Position numbers and translations under genes: made by a program. From Prolixibacter sp. SD074 (lineage in GTDB: Bacteria > Bacteroidota > Bacteroidia > Bacteroidales > Prolixibacteraceae): 64,000 bases of DNA. Under the pieces are notes generated by a model, which made no database searches, was not told the origin of the DNA, and saw nothing but the letters and a program-made list of their open reading frames with translations. Location of the stretch: contig NZ_BLAW01000001.1 in the NCBI RefSeq assembly GCF_009617895.1, forward strand, positions 115,001 to 179,000. Direction: 5' to 3'. Below are positions 1 to 9,442 of this stretch, piece by piece. The stretch's first letter is position 1, and every line of letters starts with the position of its first letter.

Positions 1-240
<240 letters not shown>

Positions 241-458
241 TCCATGCCGGTTTTAGAAATTGGTGTTTTTGTTGTAATGAAGTGTTTTCTTCCAGGGTTC
301 ATGTCAGTAAAATAAGTGAGAAGTAAAAAGGCAAAAGTGAGAAGTAAAAAGGCAAAAGTGGGGAGTAAGCATAACTACTTCACACCTAAAACCTAAAACC
401 TAACACTTACCACTGTTTTACAAAAAGATATTGTATAGCTGAAAAGCAAGCTGAAAAC
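241..458. repeat. 23S-5S spacer with tandem repeats
   Basis: This rRNA spacer contains two exact, directly adjacent copies of a 21-bp unit (315-335 and 336-356, core GAGAAGTAAAAAGGC) followed by a degenerate third start at 357. At 384-403 a short CCTAAAA-type repeat follows. The second block read on the other strand partly resembles the first, so the spacer could form an imperfect long hairpin. No tRNA is visible in the spacer. Confidence 0.7.
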
Positions 459-570
459 TTTAGGTGGCTACAGCGACGGGGCCCCACCTCTTCCCATACC
501 GAACAGAGAAGTTAAGCCCGCCAGCGCCGATGGTACTGCAGAAATGTGGGAGAGTAGGCCGCCGCTTATT
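459..570 (+). rRNA. rrf: 5S ribosomal RNA
   Basis: The stretch has the length of a 5S rRNA (about 110 nt). It begins TAGGTGGCTACAGCG, contains the loop region CCGAACAGAGAAGTTAAGC and ends AGTAGGCCGCCGCTT, which pairs with the 5' end. It follows the 23S gene in the usual order. Ends are placed by pairing of the terminal helix and may be off by a few bases. Confidence 0.95.
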
Positions 571-578
571 TTAAACGT

Positions 579-614
579 AAAGCCCGGTTCCTTGATTGGA
601 GCCGGGCTTTTTTG
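579..614 (+). terminator. rRNA operon terminator
   Basis: A perfect 9-bp stem AAAGCCCGG / CCGGGCTTT closes a 13-nt loop and is followed by a T-run, just after the 5S gene. This is a classic intrinsic terminator. Confidence 0.9.
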
Positions 615-619
615 GTCCC

Positions 620-1040
620 TGATAAAGGCACCAGGGGAGAGACAAAAGACAACGGGCGTGATATTTAAGATATTGTATACCCTGAAAGGATTGATTAGTG
701 AGTTCCGGTAAATGCCGGGAAAGGCTAGGAGTGTTGTGTGTGTGAAGGTGGCCAGATGGCTGCCTTTTTTTTTGACGGGAGGAGTCGAGGCTGTTGGAGA
801 AATATTATGTAGGCCCGATGCCTACAGTGTAGAATGAAACCAAACTATTTTCTAACTCGTTTCTGATTAACGAACTACACAAATTGGTCAGATATTCTGT
901 GCGTTTGGTGAAATAAATTCATATTGGCTACCGTTTTCCTTTTATCTCATTCTGGTTACATAAAGATCAGAGGCGTTTGAATTATTTTTTAGAAGCATTG
1001 GTTATAAAGTACTTTATAAGGTCACAAATACTACGTACTA
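620..1040. other. Gene-free stretch downstream of rRNA operon
   Basis: I find no convincing gene here. A second terminator-like hairpin lies at about 742-773 (AAGGTGGCC / GGCTGCCTT with two G-T pairs, then nine T's). A small hairpin GTAGGC-CCGAT-GCCTAC lies at 810-826. A 12-bp word AGATATTGTATA occurs both here (668) and in the rRNA spacer (427). A short transcript ending at 773 is possible, but nothing in the sequence shows what it would be. Confidence 0.5.
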
Positions 1041-3380
1041 TTGGATAGAAAATACTACAAGTCAATATATTCATTATCAGTAACTGAACTTGTATTTATT
1101 GTTCTTTTACTATTTCTTACTGGTTGTCACAGCAAAAATGATAATGGGCAACAACTGGTGCAGTCATCAGGAGAATTGCACCTGCTTGTCAAAAAATATG
1201 ACAGGTATTTGACAACCGCTTACGACTCTTCCCGGTTAATTTTGCCTGAATTGTTGCAAAAGCTGGATTCGACAACTTCAGTTAATCCCGATTCTGCGGT
1301 TGCGGTAATGGCGTATATTGCCGGACGGGAAGTGATTAAGGGGAATATTCATCTGTCGGACAGTTTGTCAAACTTGGCAGAGACCTATGCCAAACATTTA
1401 AACGATTCATCATTGCTTGCGGTTGTATTGAATGCCAAAGGCAAAGTTATGCAGTTAAAAGGACGGCGCGATTCTGCCTTTTATTACTACAGCAAGTCTT
1501 TGCATCTGGCACAATTACGTCATGATTCCGTGGCTGCATTACCTGCGATGATTAATCTGGGAAATGCAATGATAGACCGGCATAACTCTGAAACGGGTAT
1601 TAATTACCTGAAAGAAGCTTTGGAGCTTGCCAAAAAACGGAACAATAAGAAGTTCATGGCAGTCCTCTATAATAACCTCGGGAAAGCATACGATATTCGG
1701 GGAAGTTATGCAATGGCGCTGCAGTATTACCGTGCTGCCATCGATACGCTTGAGAAAATGGGGAGCCGGGAGTATTACCTGGAACCATTGAATAACCTGG
1801 CCAATATTTATCTCTATTTGGGAAACGATTCACTGGCTATGGAATATTATCAAAAGGTCAGTGATTTATCTGATTCTTTGAATTATCGAAATATGCAGGC
1901 TACTGCCCTGATTAATATAGGGAATTTGAACTATGAAAATAATCAGAATAAAACGGCTTTAAAATATACCAACGAGGCAAAAGCCTTACTTTCAGGACAA
2001 TGTGAATCGTATTTGCATTCCATCATTTACCTGAATTTGGGGCTCATTCAACGAAATCTGGGTGAGACGGAAAAGTCCTTCAATGAGTTGACTAAATCAA
2101 TTGCCCTGGCGCGTAAGTTTCATATTTATGATGTGTTGGCTGAGGGGACGACGCAAATGGCAAAGTATTATGAGAATCGTATGAAATTTCATATAGCTGC
2201 CAGGTTTGCGAACGAGGCATTCCAACTTGCTACCGAAAATAATATGTTACACCTCTTGCCTGGAATAACGAAGTTGCTGGCTGATAATTATCGTGATACA
2301 GGAAATGCTTCCCAAGCATTAAAGTTTTACGATTTATACAGTAAGTACAACACGCAGTATCAGGACACCATCAATAATAAGACTACCCGTAACTTTGCTT
2401 TTCTTTATGAGTTGCAGAAAAAGGAAGCGACCAATAAGATTCTGATGCAGCGCCAGCAACTCGATAAACAGGCCTTGACCAATGTTCGCCTGAAACTGGG
2501 ACAGCAAAAGATTTTGATACTTCTTTCCATCGTCATTGTCATCAGCGCCCTGCTTATATCGATTTTGTTGTTCTATCGCTCGCGATTGAAATCAAGGTTG
2601 AATCAGGCATTAATTTCAAACAACAATGAAATCACCGAACAAAATAAACTGTTGGAGAAGGAAAATGCTTTCAAGAATAAACTGATCTCCATTATTTCGC
2701 ACGACATTAAAACTCCGTTGATGTCACTTTATAATATTTTGGAATTACTTTCAGCGGATGAATTATCGGAAGAAGAAAAGCGCGAACTTATCCGGGACAA
2801 CATGCAGTTGACGGACCGTGCATTGAACATGGTGGAAGATCTTTTATCGTGGACCCGGCAACAGTTGAATACAACAACGGTCAACTACACTACTATCAAC
2901 GTATATGATTTGGGAAATGAGATTATTACGTTCTTCCAGCCGGATGTCCGTGAAATGAATATCAACCTGGTGAATGCCTGTTCACCGGAAACTACTGTAT
3001 ATAGCGACTATCAGATGCTCAAGATGGTCATTCGTAATCTGTTTTCCAACGCAATGAAGTTTACCCCTTCAGGTGGATATATCGAAATGGGAGTTTCCAA
3101 AACAAATGGTACTGTTATTTTGTATGTAGCCGATACGGGCGTTGGAATAAAACCCGAGGATCAATCGAAAATCTTCAACGAAGAAAAGTATTTTACGACC
3201 AATGGCATTCGGGGTGAGGAAGGAAATGGACTTGGTCTTAAACTTTGCAGTAATTTTGTGAAGAAAAGTGGTGGAAAAATATGGCTGGAAAGTAAACCGG
3301 GCGAGGGTTCAACCTTTTTCATCGAAATAAAGCGAACCAGCGATTCACCTTCTCCCGGAGCTGTCTCCTCTAACTTTTAA
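1041..3380 (+). CDS. TPR-containing lipoprotein sensor histidine kinase
   Basis: A membrane sensor kinase of a layout common in Bacteroidota. Residues 1-29 form a lipoprotein signal ending in the lipobox LTGC. About 100-430 is a series of tetratricopeptide repeats, a transmembrane segment lies at about 490-512, and a coiled linker leads to the kinase core. The H-box ISHDIKTPL puts the phospho-accepting histidine at 554; the N-box NLFSNAMKF (~666), G1 box DTGVGI (698-703) and G2 box GNGLGL (729-734) follow, so the ATPase domain looks complete. The start is a TTG; it is preferred because it gives a complete signal peptide, and there is no ATG nearby. No response-regulator gene is adjacent, so its partner is unknown. 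Stimulus unknown. Confidence 0.85.
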   Translation: MDRKYYKSIYSLSVTELVFIVLLLFLTGCHSKNDNGQQLVQSSGELHLLVKKYDRYLTTAYDSSRLILPELLQKLDSTTSVNPDSAVAVMAYIAGREVIKGNIHLSDSLSNLAETYAKHLNDSSLLAVVLNAKGKVMQLKGRRDSAFYYYSKSLHLAQLRHDSVAALPAMINLGNAMIDRHNSETGINYLKEALELAKKRNNKKFMAVLYNNLGKAYDIRGSYAMALQYYRAAIDTLEKMGSREYYLEPLNNLANIYLYLGNDSLAMEYYQKVSDLSDSLNYRNMQATALINIGNLNYENNQNKTALKYTNEAKALLSGQCESYLHSIIYLNLGLIQRNLGETEKSFNELTKSIALARKFHIYDVLAEGTTQMAKYYENRMKFHIAARFANEAFQLATENNMLHLLPGITKLLADNYRDTGNASQALKFYDLYSKYNTQYQDTINNKTTRNFAFLYELQKKEATNKILMQRQQLDKQALTNVRLKLGQQKILILLSIVIVISALLISILLFYRSRLKSRLNQALISNNNEITEQNKLLEKENAFKNKLISIISHDIKTPLMSLYNILELLSADELSEEEKRELIRDNMQLTDRALNMVEDLLSWTRQQLNTTTVNYTTINVYDLGNEIITFFQPDVREMNINLVNACSPETTVYSDYQMLKMVIRNLFSNAMKFTPSGGYIEMGVSKTNGTVILYVADTGVGIKPEDQSKIFNEEKYFTTNGIRGEEGNGLGLKLCSNFVKKSGGKIWLESKPGEGSTFFIEIKRTSDSPSPGAVSSNF

Positions 3381-3444
3381 TTCGATATAAACCGGACGAT
3401 TACCTGGATTGCCCATTATGAAATTTGTGAAATCTTTCTGATAT

Positions 3445-3476
3445 TTTGTATTTTAATTCCGGGCTGGTTACCTTTG
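3445..3476 (+). promoter_or_regulatory. Bacteroidota-type promoter of guaB
   Basis: TTTG (3445-3448), a 20-bp spacer and TACCTTTG (3469-3476) match the Bacteroidota sigma consensus TTTG-N19-21-TAnnTTTG exactly. Transcription would begin around 3483, leaving a leader of about 40 nt before the ATG at 3525. This argues against the longer reading frame that opens at a TTG inside this promoter. Confidence 0.75.
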
Positions 3477-3524
3477 CGAAATTTTTTAAGCAAAAGGTGT
3501 GCTAATAACAACAATCCAATCGAT

Positions 3525-5018
3525 ATGGCCCAGTATTTTAATGAAGTATCCCGGACGTTTAATGAGTATCTTCTGATTCCCGGGCTCACGACTAAAGAAT
3601 GTACTCCCAATAATGTCTCTTTGAAGGCTCCACTGGTAAAGTACCGGAAAGGAGAAACGCCCTCCCTTGAACTGAATGTCCCCTTTGTTTCGGCTATTAT
3701 GCAGTCGGTTTCCGACCATAATTTGGCAATCGAGCTGGCACGAAACGGAGGCTTGTCCTTCATTTTTGGTTCTCAGCCCATCGATTCGCAGTCTGATATG
3801 GTGCGGAGGGTAAAAAAATTCAAAGCAGGTTTTGTGGTAAGTGATTCAAACCTTACTCCCGAACATACGCTGGCTGATATTATTGCGTTGAAGAGAAAGA
3901 CCGGTCATTCTACGGTAGGCATTACCAACGACGGTACAGCGAACGGTGTACTGATGGGGGTAGTAACCAGCCGCGATTATCGTGTTTCAAAAGATAGTCT
4001 CGATAAACAGGTAAAAGAGTTTATGACTCCTTTTTCTGATTTGTTTGTCGGCCAATTGGGCATCTCGCTGAATGAAGCCAACGATATTATTTGGGACAAC
4101 AAGTTGAATAGTCTGCCGATTATCGACGAAAAACAGAAGCTACAGTATTTCGTATTCCGAAAGGATTATGACGATCACAAGGACAATCCCAACGAATTAT
4201 CGGACATTAATAAAAAACTGATGGTTGGAGCAGGTATCAATACCCGTGATTTCAAAGAACGGGTCCCTGCATTGCTCGAAGCTGGCGCTGATGTGCTCTG
4301 TATTGATTCATCCGATGGTTTTTCGGAGTGGCAGGGCGAAACGCTTCAGTACATCAAAAAGACTTATGGCGACGATGTAAAAGTAGGTGCCGGAAACGTG
4401 GTCGATAAAGAAGGTTTCCGTTACCTGGTGGAAGCTGGTGCTGATTTTGTGAAAGTTGGAATTGGTGGTGGTTCAATTTGTATTACCCGCGAAACAAAAG
4501 GTATTGGACGTGGACAGGCAACTGCCCTGATTGAGGTGGCCGAAGCCCGCGACGAGTATTTCCGGGAAACCGGTATTTACATTCCGATTAGCAGTGACGG
4601 TGGTATTGTTCACGATTATCATATGGTGCTGGCGTTGGCGATGGGAGCAGATTTCCTGATGATGGGACGTTATTTTGCCCGTTTCGACGAAAGTCCGACA
4701 CGGAAACTGAAAGTTGGTAACAACTATGTGAAGGAGTATTGGGGCGAAGGTTCGAACCGTGCCCGGAACTGGCAACGATATGACATGGGCGGCAGCGAAA
4801 ACCTGAAGTTCGAGGAAGGTGTTGACAGCTATGTCCCGTATGCCGGGAAACTGAAGGATAACCTGGATATTACACTGGGGAAAATCAAGTCGACCATGTG
4901 CAGCTGTGGTGTTTTGTCTGTTAAAGAGTTGCAGGAAAATGGTAAGGTAACGTTGGTTTCGTCGACCAGTATTGTGGAAGGTGGAGCGCATGATGTGATT
5001 TTGAAAGACCAATCGTAA
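3525..5018 (+). CDS. guaB: Inosine-5'-monophosphate dehydrogenase, Tritrichomonas-like type
   Basis: Oxidises IMP to XMP with NAD, the committed step to GMP, in the cytosol. From the ATG at 3525 the protein is 497 aa. A TIM-barrel is interrupted by a CBS-like insert (~95-230). The catalytic loop is GGGSICITR with the nucleophilic Cys at 319, and the mobile flap ARNWQRYD carries Arg418 and Tyr419. These three numbers are the same as those used for the Tritrichomonas foetus enzyme, and the segment [11 protein letters not shown], the YFARF stretch and the [13 protein letters not shown] tail also agree with it from memory. This is the divergent branch, not the common bacterial GSICTTR form. A strong promoter lies just upstream and a shared terminator just downstream. 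Confidence 0.93.
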   Translation: MAQYFNEVSRTFNEYLLIPGLTTKECTPNNVSLKAPLVKYRKGETPSLELNVPFVSAIMQSVSDHNLAIELARNGGLSFIFGSQPIDSQSDMVRRVKKFKAGFVVSDSNLTPEHTLADIIALKRKTGHSTVGITNDGTANGVLMGVVTSRDYRVSKDSLDKQVKEFMTPFSDLFVGQLGISLNEANDIIWDNKLNSLPIIDEKQKLQYFVFRKDYDDHKDNPNELSDINKKLMVGAGINTRDFKERVPALLEAGADVLCIDSSDGFSEWQGETLQYIKKTYGDDVKVGAGNVVDKEGFRYLVEAGADFVKVGIGGGSICITRETKGIGRGQATALIEVAEARDEYFRETGIYIPISSDGGIVHDYHMVLALAMGADFLMMGRYFARFDESPTRKLKVGNNYVKEYWGEGSNRARNWQRYDMGGSENLKFEEGVDSYVPYAGKLKDNLDITLGKIKSTMCSCGVLSVKELQENGKVTLVSSTSIVEGGAHDVILKDQS

Positions 5019-5033
5019 TACGTTAGCGAGATA

Positions 5034-5080
5034 CAAAAAATGCCGGTCGGGAAGTTCATGCTTCCAACCGGCGTTTTTTA
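5034..5080. terminator. Bidirectional terminator between guaB and rlmD
   Basis: A GC-rich hairpin (GCCGGT...GGAAG / CTTCC...ACCGGC, one bulge) is flanked by an A-run on the left and a T-run on the right. It can therefore end transcription of guaB on the plus strand and of rlmD on the minus strand. Confidence 0.8.
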
Positions 5081-5082
5081 TT

Positions 5083-6525
5083 TTATTTCGCAAAGCGGAA
5101 ATTAGCGGATTCGTTTTCTCGCTTTTCGAGCAACACAACGTTTTCGACATGGTGCGTGTGCGGAAACATATCAACCGGCTGAACTTTCACTACGCGGTAT
5201 CCCTCATCGAGTAAGGTCAAATCGCGGGCTTGCGTGGCCGGGTTGCAGCTCACATAAACAATCTTCTTAGGCGCCGCCAGAAGCATTACTTTCACCACAT
5301 CGTCATGCATTCCGGCACGTGGCGGATCGGTGAAGATGACATCCGGTTGTCCGTTTTTTTCGATGAACTCCGGCGTAAGAGTGGCCTTCATGTCGCCCGC
5401 AAAAAAGGAGGTATTCTGAATATCGTTCAATTCAGAGTTGACTTTTGCGTCTTCGATGGCTTCGGGTACATATTCGATTCCCACCACTTTTTTGGCTTCC
5501 CCGGCTACAAAATTGGCGATGGTCCCGGTTCCGGTGTACAGGTCGTAAACCACTTCATCTCCCGTAAGGGAAGCATATTCACGTGCAATTTTGTATAATT
5601 CGTAAGCCTGTTTAGAGTTGGTTTGGTAGAACGACTTGGGACCGATTTTGAACCGTAACCCTTCCATTTCTTCAAAGATGTGGTCGCGTCCGGAAAAACA
5701 AATGATTTCCTGGTCGGTGATGGTGTCGTTGGCTTTCTCGTTAATCACATACATCAGCGATGTGATTTCCGGGAATTTCGTTTTTACATGCTTCAGCAAA
5801 CCAATTCGTTCCTCTTCACTTTCGTGGAAGAAGGAAATAATGACCATGAGTTCGCCGGTGCTGGCGGTTCGTATAATCAGGTTGCGCAGCAAGCCTTCCT
5901 GGTTTCGGATATCGAAGAATGAAAGATTATTTTTCAATGCATACGCCCTGATTTCGTTCCGTATGTCGTTCGACGATTCGGTCTGAAGCCAGCATTTCTC
6001 AATGTCGAGCACCTTGTCGAACATCCCGGGAATATGAAATCCCAGTGCATCCATGTTCTCGAAATTTTTTCCTGTATCAATCTCGTCCTGCGTGAGCCAG
6101 CGTTTATTCGAGAAAGTAAACTCCAGTTTGTTCCGGTAAAAAGTAGTTTTATCGGAACCCTTGATGGGCGTAATTTCAGGCAGCTCTAAATGTCCGATAC
6201 GCCGCAGCTGTTCTGTCACCTGTTTTTCTTTGTAGAAAAGTTGTTTGTCGTAGGGTAAATATTGCCACTTACAACCGCCGCAGGTGCCAAAGTGCTGGCA
6301 AAACGCATCGGTGCGTTCGGACGAATATTCATGAATGTTCACAACCCGTGCCTCCATAAACCGGCGCTTTTTCCGGAATACCTGCAAATCGACTATGTCG
6401 CCGGGAACCACATGTGTGGTGAAAATAACAATATCATCAACCTTGGCAACGGCCTTCCCTTCAGCTCCTACATCCGCAATGGTTACCCTTTCGAATAAGG
6501 GAAGCGGTTTTTTTCTTCTGCCCAA
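5083..6525 (-). CDS. rlmD: 23S rRNA (uracil-C5)-methyltransferase, RlmD/RumA family
   Basis: SAM-dependent m5U methyltransferase of 23S rRNA. The N-terminal ~65 residues form a TRAM RNA-binding domain. The cysteine cluster CQHFGTCGGC plus a later Cys (EKCWLQ) fits the [4Fe-4S] site of this family. The C-terminal Rossmann domain has the SAM motif DLYTGTGTIANF, the FTDPPRAG motif and the catalytic cysteine in YVSCNPAT. The frame starts with TTG at 6525; the next in-frame ATG (residue 57) would cut the TRAM domain, so the TTG start is preferred. Which uridine is modified cannot be told from sequence alone (RlmCD-type activity is possible). 480 aa. Confidence 0.88.
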   Translation of the reverse strand: MGRRKKPLPLFERVTIADVGAEGKAVAKVDDIVIFTTHVVPGDIVDLQVFRKKRRFMEARVVNIHEYSSERTDAFCQHFGTCGGCKWQYLPYDKQLFYKEKQVTEQLRRIGHLELPEITPIKGSDKTTFYRNKLEFTFSNKRWLTQDEIDTGKNFENMDALGFHIPGMFDKVLDIEKCWLQTESSNDIRNEIRAYALKNNLSFFDIRNQEGLLRNLIIRTASTGELMVIISFFHESEEERIGLLKHVKTKFPEITSLMYVINEKANDTITDQEIICFSGRDHIFEEMEGLRFKIGPKSFYQTNSKQAYELYKIAREYASLTGDEVVYDLYTGTGTIANFVAGEAKKVVGIEYVPEAIEDAKVNSELNDIQNTSFFAGDMKATLTPEFIEKNGQPDVIFTDPPRAGMHDDVVKVMLLAAPKKIVYVSCNPATQARDLTLLDEGYRVVKVQPVDMFPHTHHVENVVLLEKRENESANFRFAK

Positions 6526-6540
6526 AATCTTCTGTTTTTA

Positions 6541-6728
6541 ATTTCTCCAAAGATATAAATTCATCTTGTATGGAAAACCTTGGTTTTGGGCGGCCAAAGT
6601 GATTGGTTCAACGTCCGTAATTTGGTGCCGGAAAAGAATGAGGATCAAGGCTGATAATCGGAAACAACCAGTGGCCTCCCCTGTAATTTCTGTTATCTTT
6701 GTCCCAATTTTAGAAGAAGTAGTGTTTT
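6541..6728. promoter_or_regulatory. Divergent intergenic region with abc-F promoter
   Basis: A TATCTTTG box at 6694-6701 matches the Bacteroidota -7 element TAnnTTTG and would give a leader of about 20 nt before the ATG at 6729. No clear -33 TTTG is at the expected distance. The leftward rlmD promoter is not obvious. Confidence 0.5.
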
Positions 6729-8681
6729 ATGATTTCAGTTGAAGATTTACACCTGGAGTTTGGTGGATTTGAGTTATTCAAGCAGATAAGTTTCATCGTG
6801 AATCCGCGGGATCGGATTGGTTTGGTTGGACGAAATGGTGCAGGTAAATCAACGCTGCTGAAAATTTTTTCCGGACAGTTGCAGCCAGGTTCAGGCCGGG
6901 TGGTAGCACCCCGGGACGTGCGGGTTGGTTATTTGCCGCAGCACATGATTACGGCAGATGGTAAAACAGTGATGGAAGAGGCTGTTGCTGCCTTCGACGA
7001 AATTGTAGCGATGGAAAAGCGAATTGAGTATCTGAATCATCAACTGGCTACCCGCGAGGATTATGAATCGGATGCTTATCACAAAATAATTGATGAGGTT
7101 ACCGAAGCCAATGACCGTTTTCAGTTGTTGGGCGGTGGGAATTTTCACGCCGATATTGAGCAAACCCTGGTTGGACTTGGATTCAAACGTTCTGATTTCG
7201 ACCGGCAGACAACCGAGTTTTCCGGAGGTTGGCGAATGCGTATCGAGCTGGCTAAGATTCTATTGGCTAAGCCGGATGTTTTCCTTCTCGACGAGCCGAC
7301 TAACCACCTGGATATCGAATCGATTCAATGGTTGGAGAATTTCCTGAAAGATTATGCCGGAGCAGTAGTATTGGTTTCGCACGACCGGGCATTTCTCGAT
7401 AATGTAACCAATCGAACGGTCGAAATTTCACTTGGTCAGGTATACGATTACAAAGTTGGTTACTCGAAATATGTTGAATTGCGTAAAGAACGCCGTGAAC
7501 AGCAAATGGCTGCATACCGCAATCAGCAAAAAATGATTCAGGATACGGAGGAATTTATCGAACGTTTTCGCTACAAGGCAACGAAAGCAGTTCAGGTTCA
7601 GTCGCGGATCAAACAACTGGAAAAGGTTGACCGCATTGAAATTGACGAAGAAGATGTTCGTTCATTGAACATCAAGTTTCCGCCATCTCCCCGCTCTGGT
7701 AATGTGGTCTTTGAAGCGAAACAGATGAGCAAGCGTTATGGCGACAATATGGTGCTGAATGATATTGATTTGACCATTGAGCGTGGTGACCGAGTTGCTT
7801 TCGTCGGCAAGAATGGCGAAGGAAAGACCACCCTGGCGCGAATCATTATGCAGGAGCTCGAATTTGACGGGCACGCTAAATTAGGGCACAACGTAAAAAT
7901 CGGGTACTTTGCCCAGAACCAGGCTTCGTTGCTGGATGAGAGCGCCACGGCGTTCGACACCATTGACCGGATTGCTGTTGGCGATGTCCGGACCAAAATC
8001 CGCGATATTCTTGGAGCATTTATGTTTAGCGGCGAAGATGTCGATAAGAAAGTAAAAGTGCTTTCCGGTGGAGAACGGTCGCGTTTAGCCATGATTCGCT
8101 TGTTGCTGGAGCCGGTTAATTTCCTTGTTCTCGATGAGCCGACCAACCACCTGGATATGCATTCGAAGGATATTTTGAAGCAGGCGCTTCAGGATTATGA
8201 CGGAACCCTGTTGCTGGTTTCGCACGACCGTGAATTTCTGGATGGGCTGGTCAATGTTGTTTATGAATTTCGTGATAAGAAAATAAAACAACACCTGGGC
8301 GGTATTTATGAGTTTCTTCGCCGGAGGAAGATGGATTCGCTGAAAGAGTTAGAGCGGAAAAATAATGAGCCTGTTCAGCGAGTCGTTGAACAGGAAGAAA
8401 AACGAAATGACGGACCGGAGCTCAACTATGAAGAGCGCAAAGAGGTTAATCGCACCATTTCACGACTGGAAAAACAATTGAACGAAACAGAGGCGAAAAT
8501 TATTTCGCTGGAAGCCGAAATTGAAGAAATGGACGGGCGATTAGCCAATCCTGATAATGAAGATATGGAGCAATTGCTCGAAAAATATTCCCTGAAAAAG
8601 AAAGAGTTGGATAAGAAGATGGAAGACTGGGGAAAAACAACGGAGGAACTGGAAGAATGGAACGCAAAAAAAACGTGGTAA
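6729..8681 (+). CDS. ABC-F family ATPase (ribosome-associated)
   Basis: Soluble protein with two ABC ATPase domains and no membrane segment, the plan of the ABC-F family that acts on ribosomes (Uup/YheS/EttA relatives). Walker A motifs are GRNGAGKST (~35) and GKNGEGKTT (~358). Signature motifs are FSGGWRMR and LSGGERSR, and each half has LLDEPTNHLD or LVLDEPTNHLD. The linker between the halves is charged and coiled (about 240-310), as expected for the arm that enters the E site. The last ~90 residues form a further coiled coil, as in Uup-type members. 650 aa. It overlaps rlmB by 25 bp, so the two genes are co-transcribed. Which ABC-F subfamily it belongs to cannot be settled here. Confidence 0.88.
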   Translation: MISVEDLHLEFGGFELFKQISFIVNPRDRIGLVGRNGAGKSTLLKIFSGQLQPGSGRVVAPRDVRVGYLPQHMITADGKTVMEEAVAAFDEIVAMEKRIEYLNHQLATREDYESDAYHKIIDEVTEANDRFQLLGGGNFHADIEQTLVGLGFKRSDFDRQTTEFSGGWRMRIELAKILLAKPDVFLLDEPTNHLDIESIQWLENFLKDYAGAVVLVSHDRAFLDNVTNRTVEISLGQVYDYKVGYSKYVELRKERREQQMAAYRNQQKMIQDTEEFIERFRYKATKAVQVQSRIKQLEKVDRIEIDEEDVRSLNIKFPPSPRSGNVVFEAKQMSKRYGDNMVLNDIDLTIERGDRVAFVGKNGEGKTTLARIIMQELEFDGHAKLGHNVKIGYFAQNQASLLDESATAFDTIDRIAVGDVRTKIRDILGAFMFSGEDVDKKVKVLSGGERSRLAMIRLLLEPVNFLVLDEPTNHLDMHSKDILKQALQDYDGTLLLVSHDREFLDGLVNVVYEFRDKKIKQHLGGIYEFLRRRKMDSLKELERKNNEPVQRVVEQEEKRNDGPELNYEERKEVNRTISRLEKQLNETEAKIISLEAEIEEMDGRLANPDNEDMEQLLEKYSLKKKELDKKMEDWGKTTEELEEWNAKKTW

Positions 8682-9442
8682 GGCACCGCGCCCCGATTGA
8701 TAAAAGCAGCTTCGTATTTGGAACACGATCTGTCATCGAGGCGATTAAGGCTGGTAAGGAAGTCGAGAAAATCCTGGTAAGGAAAGGCCTTTCCAATGAA
8801 TTATCGCGTGAACTGTTTTCGCTTGTCCGCGAGATGGATATTCCGGTCCAGAATGTTCCGATAGAGCGCATCGACCGGATTACACGGAAGAACCATCAGG
8901 GCGTTTTGGCATTTCTTTCTCCAATCACCTATCAGAAAATTGAAAATGTGATTCCCGGAATCTATGAAAAGGGTGAAGTACCTTTGGTACTGGTGCTCGA
9001 TAAAATTTCCGATGTGCGGAATTTCGGTGCGATAGCCCGCTCTGCAGAAGTTGCCGGAGCGCATGCTATTGTTATTCCTGAAAAAGGTGCGGCCCAGATT
9101 AATGCTGATGCACTGAAAACTTCTGCCGGGGCCTTGAATATTATTCCGGTTTGCCGGGTGAAAAGCCTTTCTGATACCATTATTTTTCTGCGCGAGAGTG
9201 GGTTGAATGTTCTGGCCTCGACTGAAAAGGGAGAGAAGAATTACTTCGAAACTTCGATGCAGGAACCAACAGCCATTGTTATGGGGGCCGAGGACAAAGG
9301 AATAGAGTCGGAGTTACTGAAATTAGCTAATGCGTGGGTGAAAATTCCGCAATTTGGACAAATTGCTTCGTTGAACGTTTCAGTGGCCGCTTCGGTATTG
9401 ATTTTCGAAGCCGTTCGTCAACGCATACAGGCTCATTCCTGA
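8657..9442 (+). CDS. rlmB: 23S rRNA (guanosine-2'-O)-methyltransferase RlmB / TrmH family
   Basis: SPOUT-class 2'-O-methyltransferase of 261 aa. A substrate-binding N-terminal domain is followed by a knotted SAM domain with the three family motifs: NFGAIARSAEVAGA, VMGAEDKGI and IPQFGQIASLNVSVA. By homology it methylates a guanosine in 23S rRNA; tRNA methylation (TrmH) is less likely because the N-terminal domain is of the RlmB kind. The start lies inside the abc-F gene (25-bp overlap). The 3' end overlaps the convergent lrp gene by 10 bp, leaving no room for a separate terminator. Confidence 0.88.
   Translation: MERKKNVVRHRAPIDKSSFVFGTRSVIEAIKAGKEVEKILVRKGLSNELSRELFSLVREMDIPVQNVPIERIDRITRKNHQGVLAFLSPITYQKIENVIPGIYEKGEVPLVLVLDKISDVRNFGAIARSAEVAGAHAIVIPEKGAAQINADALKTSAGALNIIPVCRVKSLSDTIIFLRESGLNVLASTEKGEKNYFETSMQEPTAIVMGAEDKGIESELLKLANAWVKIPQFGQIASLNVSVAASVLIFEAVRQRIQAHS

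Noticed and set aside
244-458. tRNA in the 23S-5S spacer
   Set aside because: No acceptor/T-arm pattern; the spacer is made of simple repeats.
3474-3524. Upstream TTG start for guaB
   Set aside because: The TTG is part of the -7 promoter box, and numbering from the ATG at 3525 matches the known enzyme exactly.
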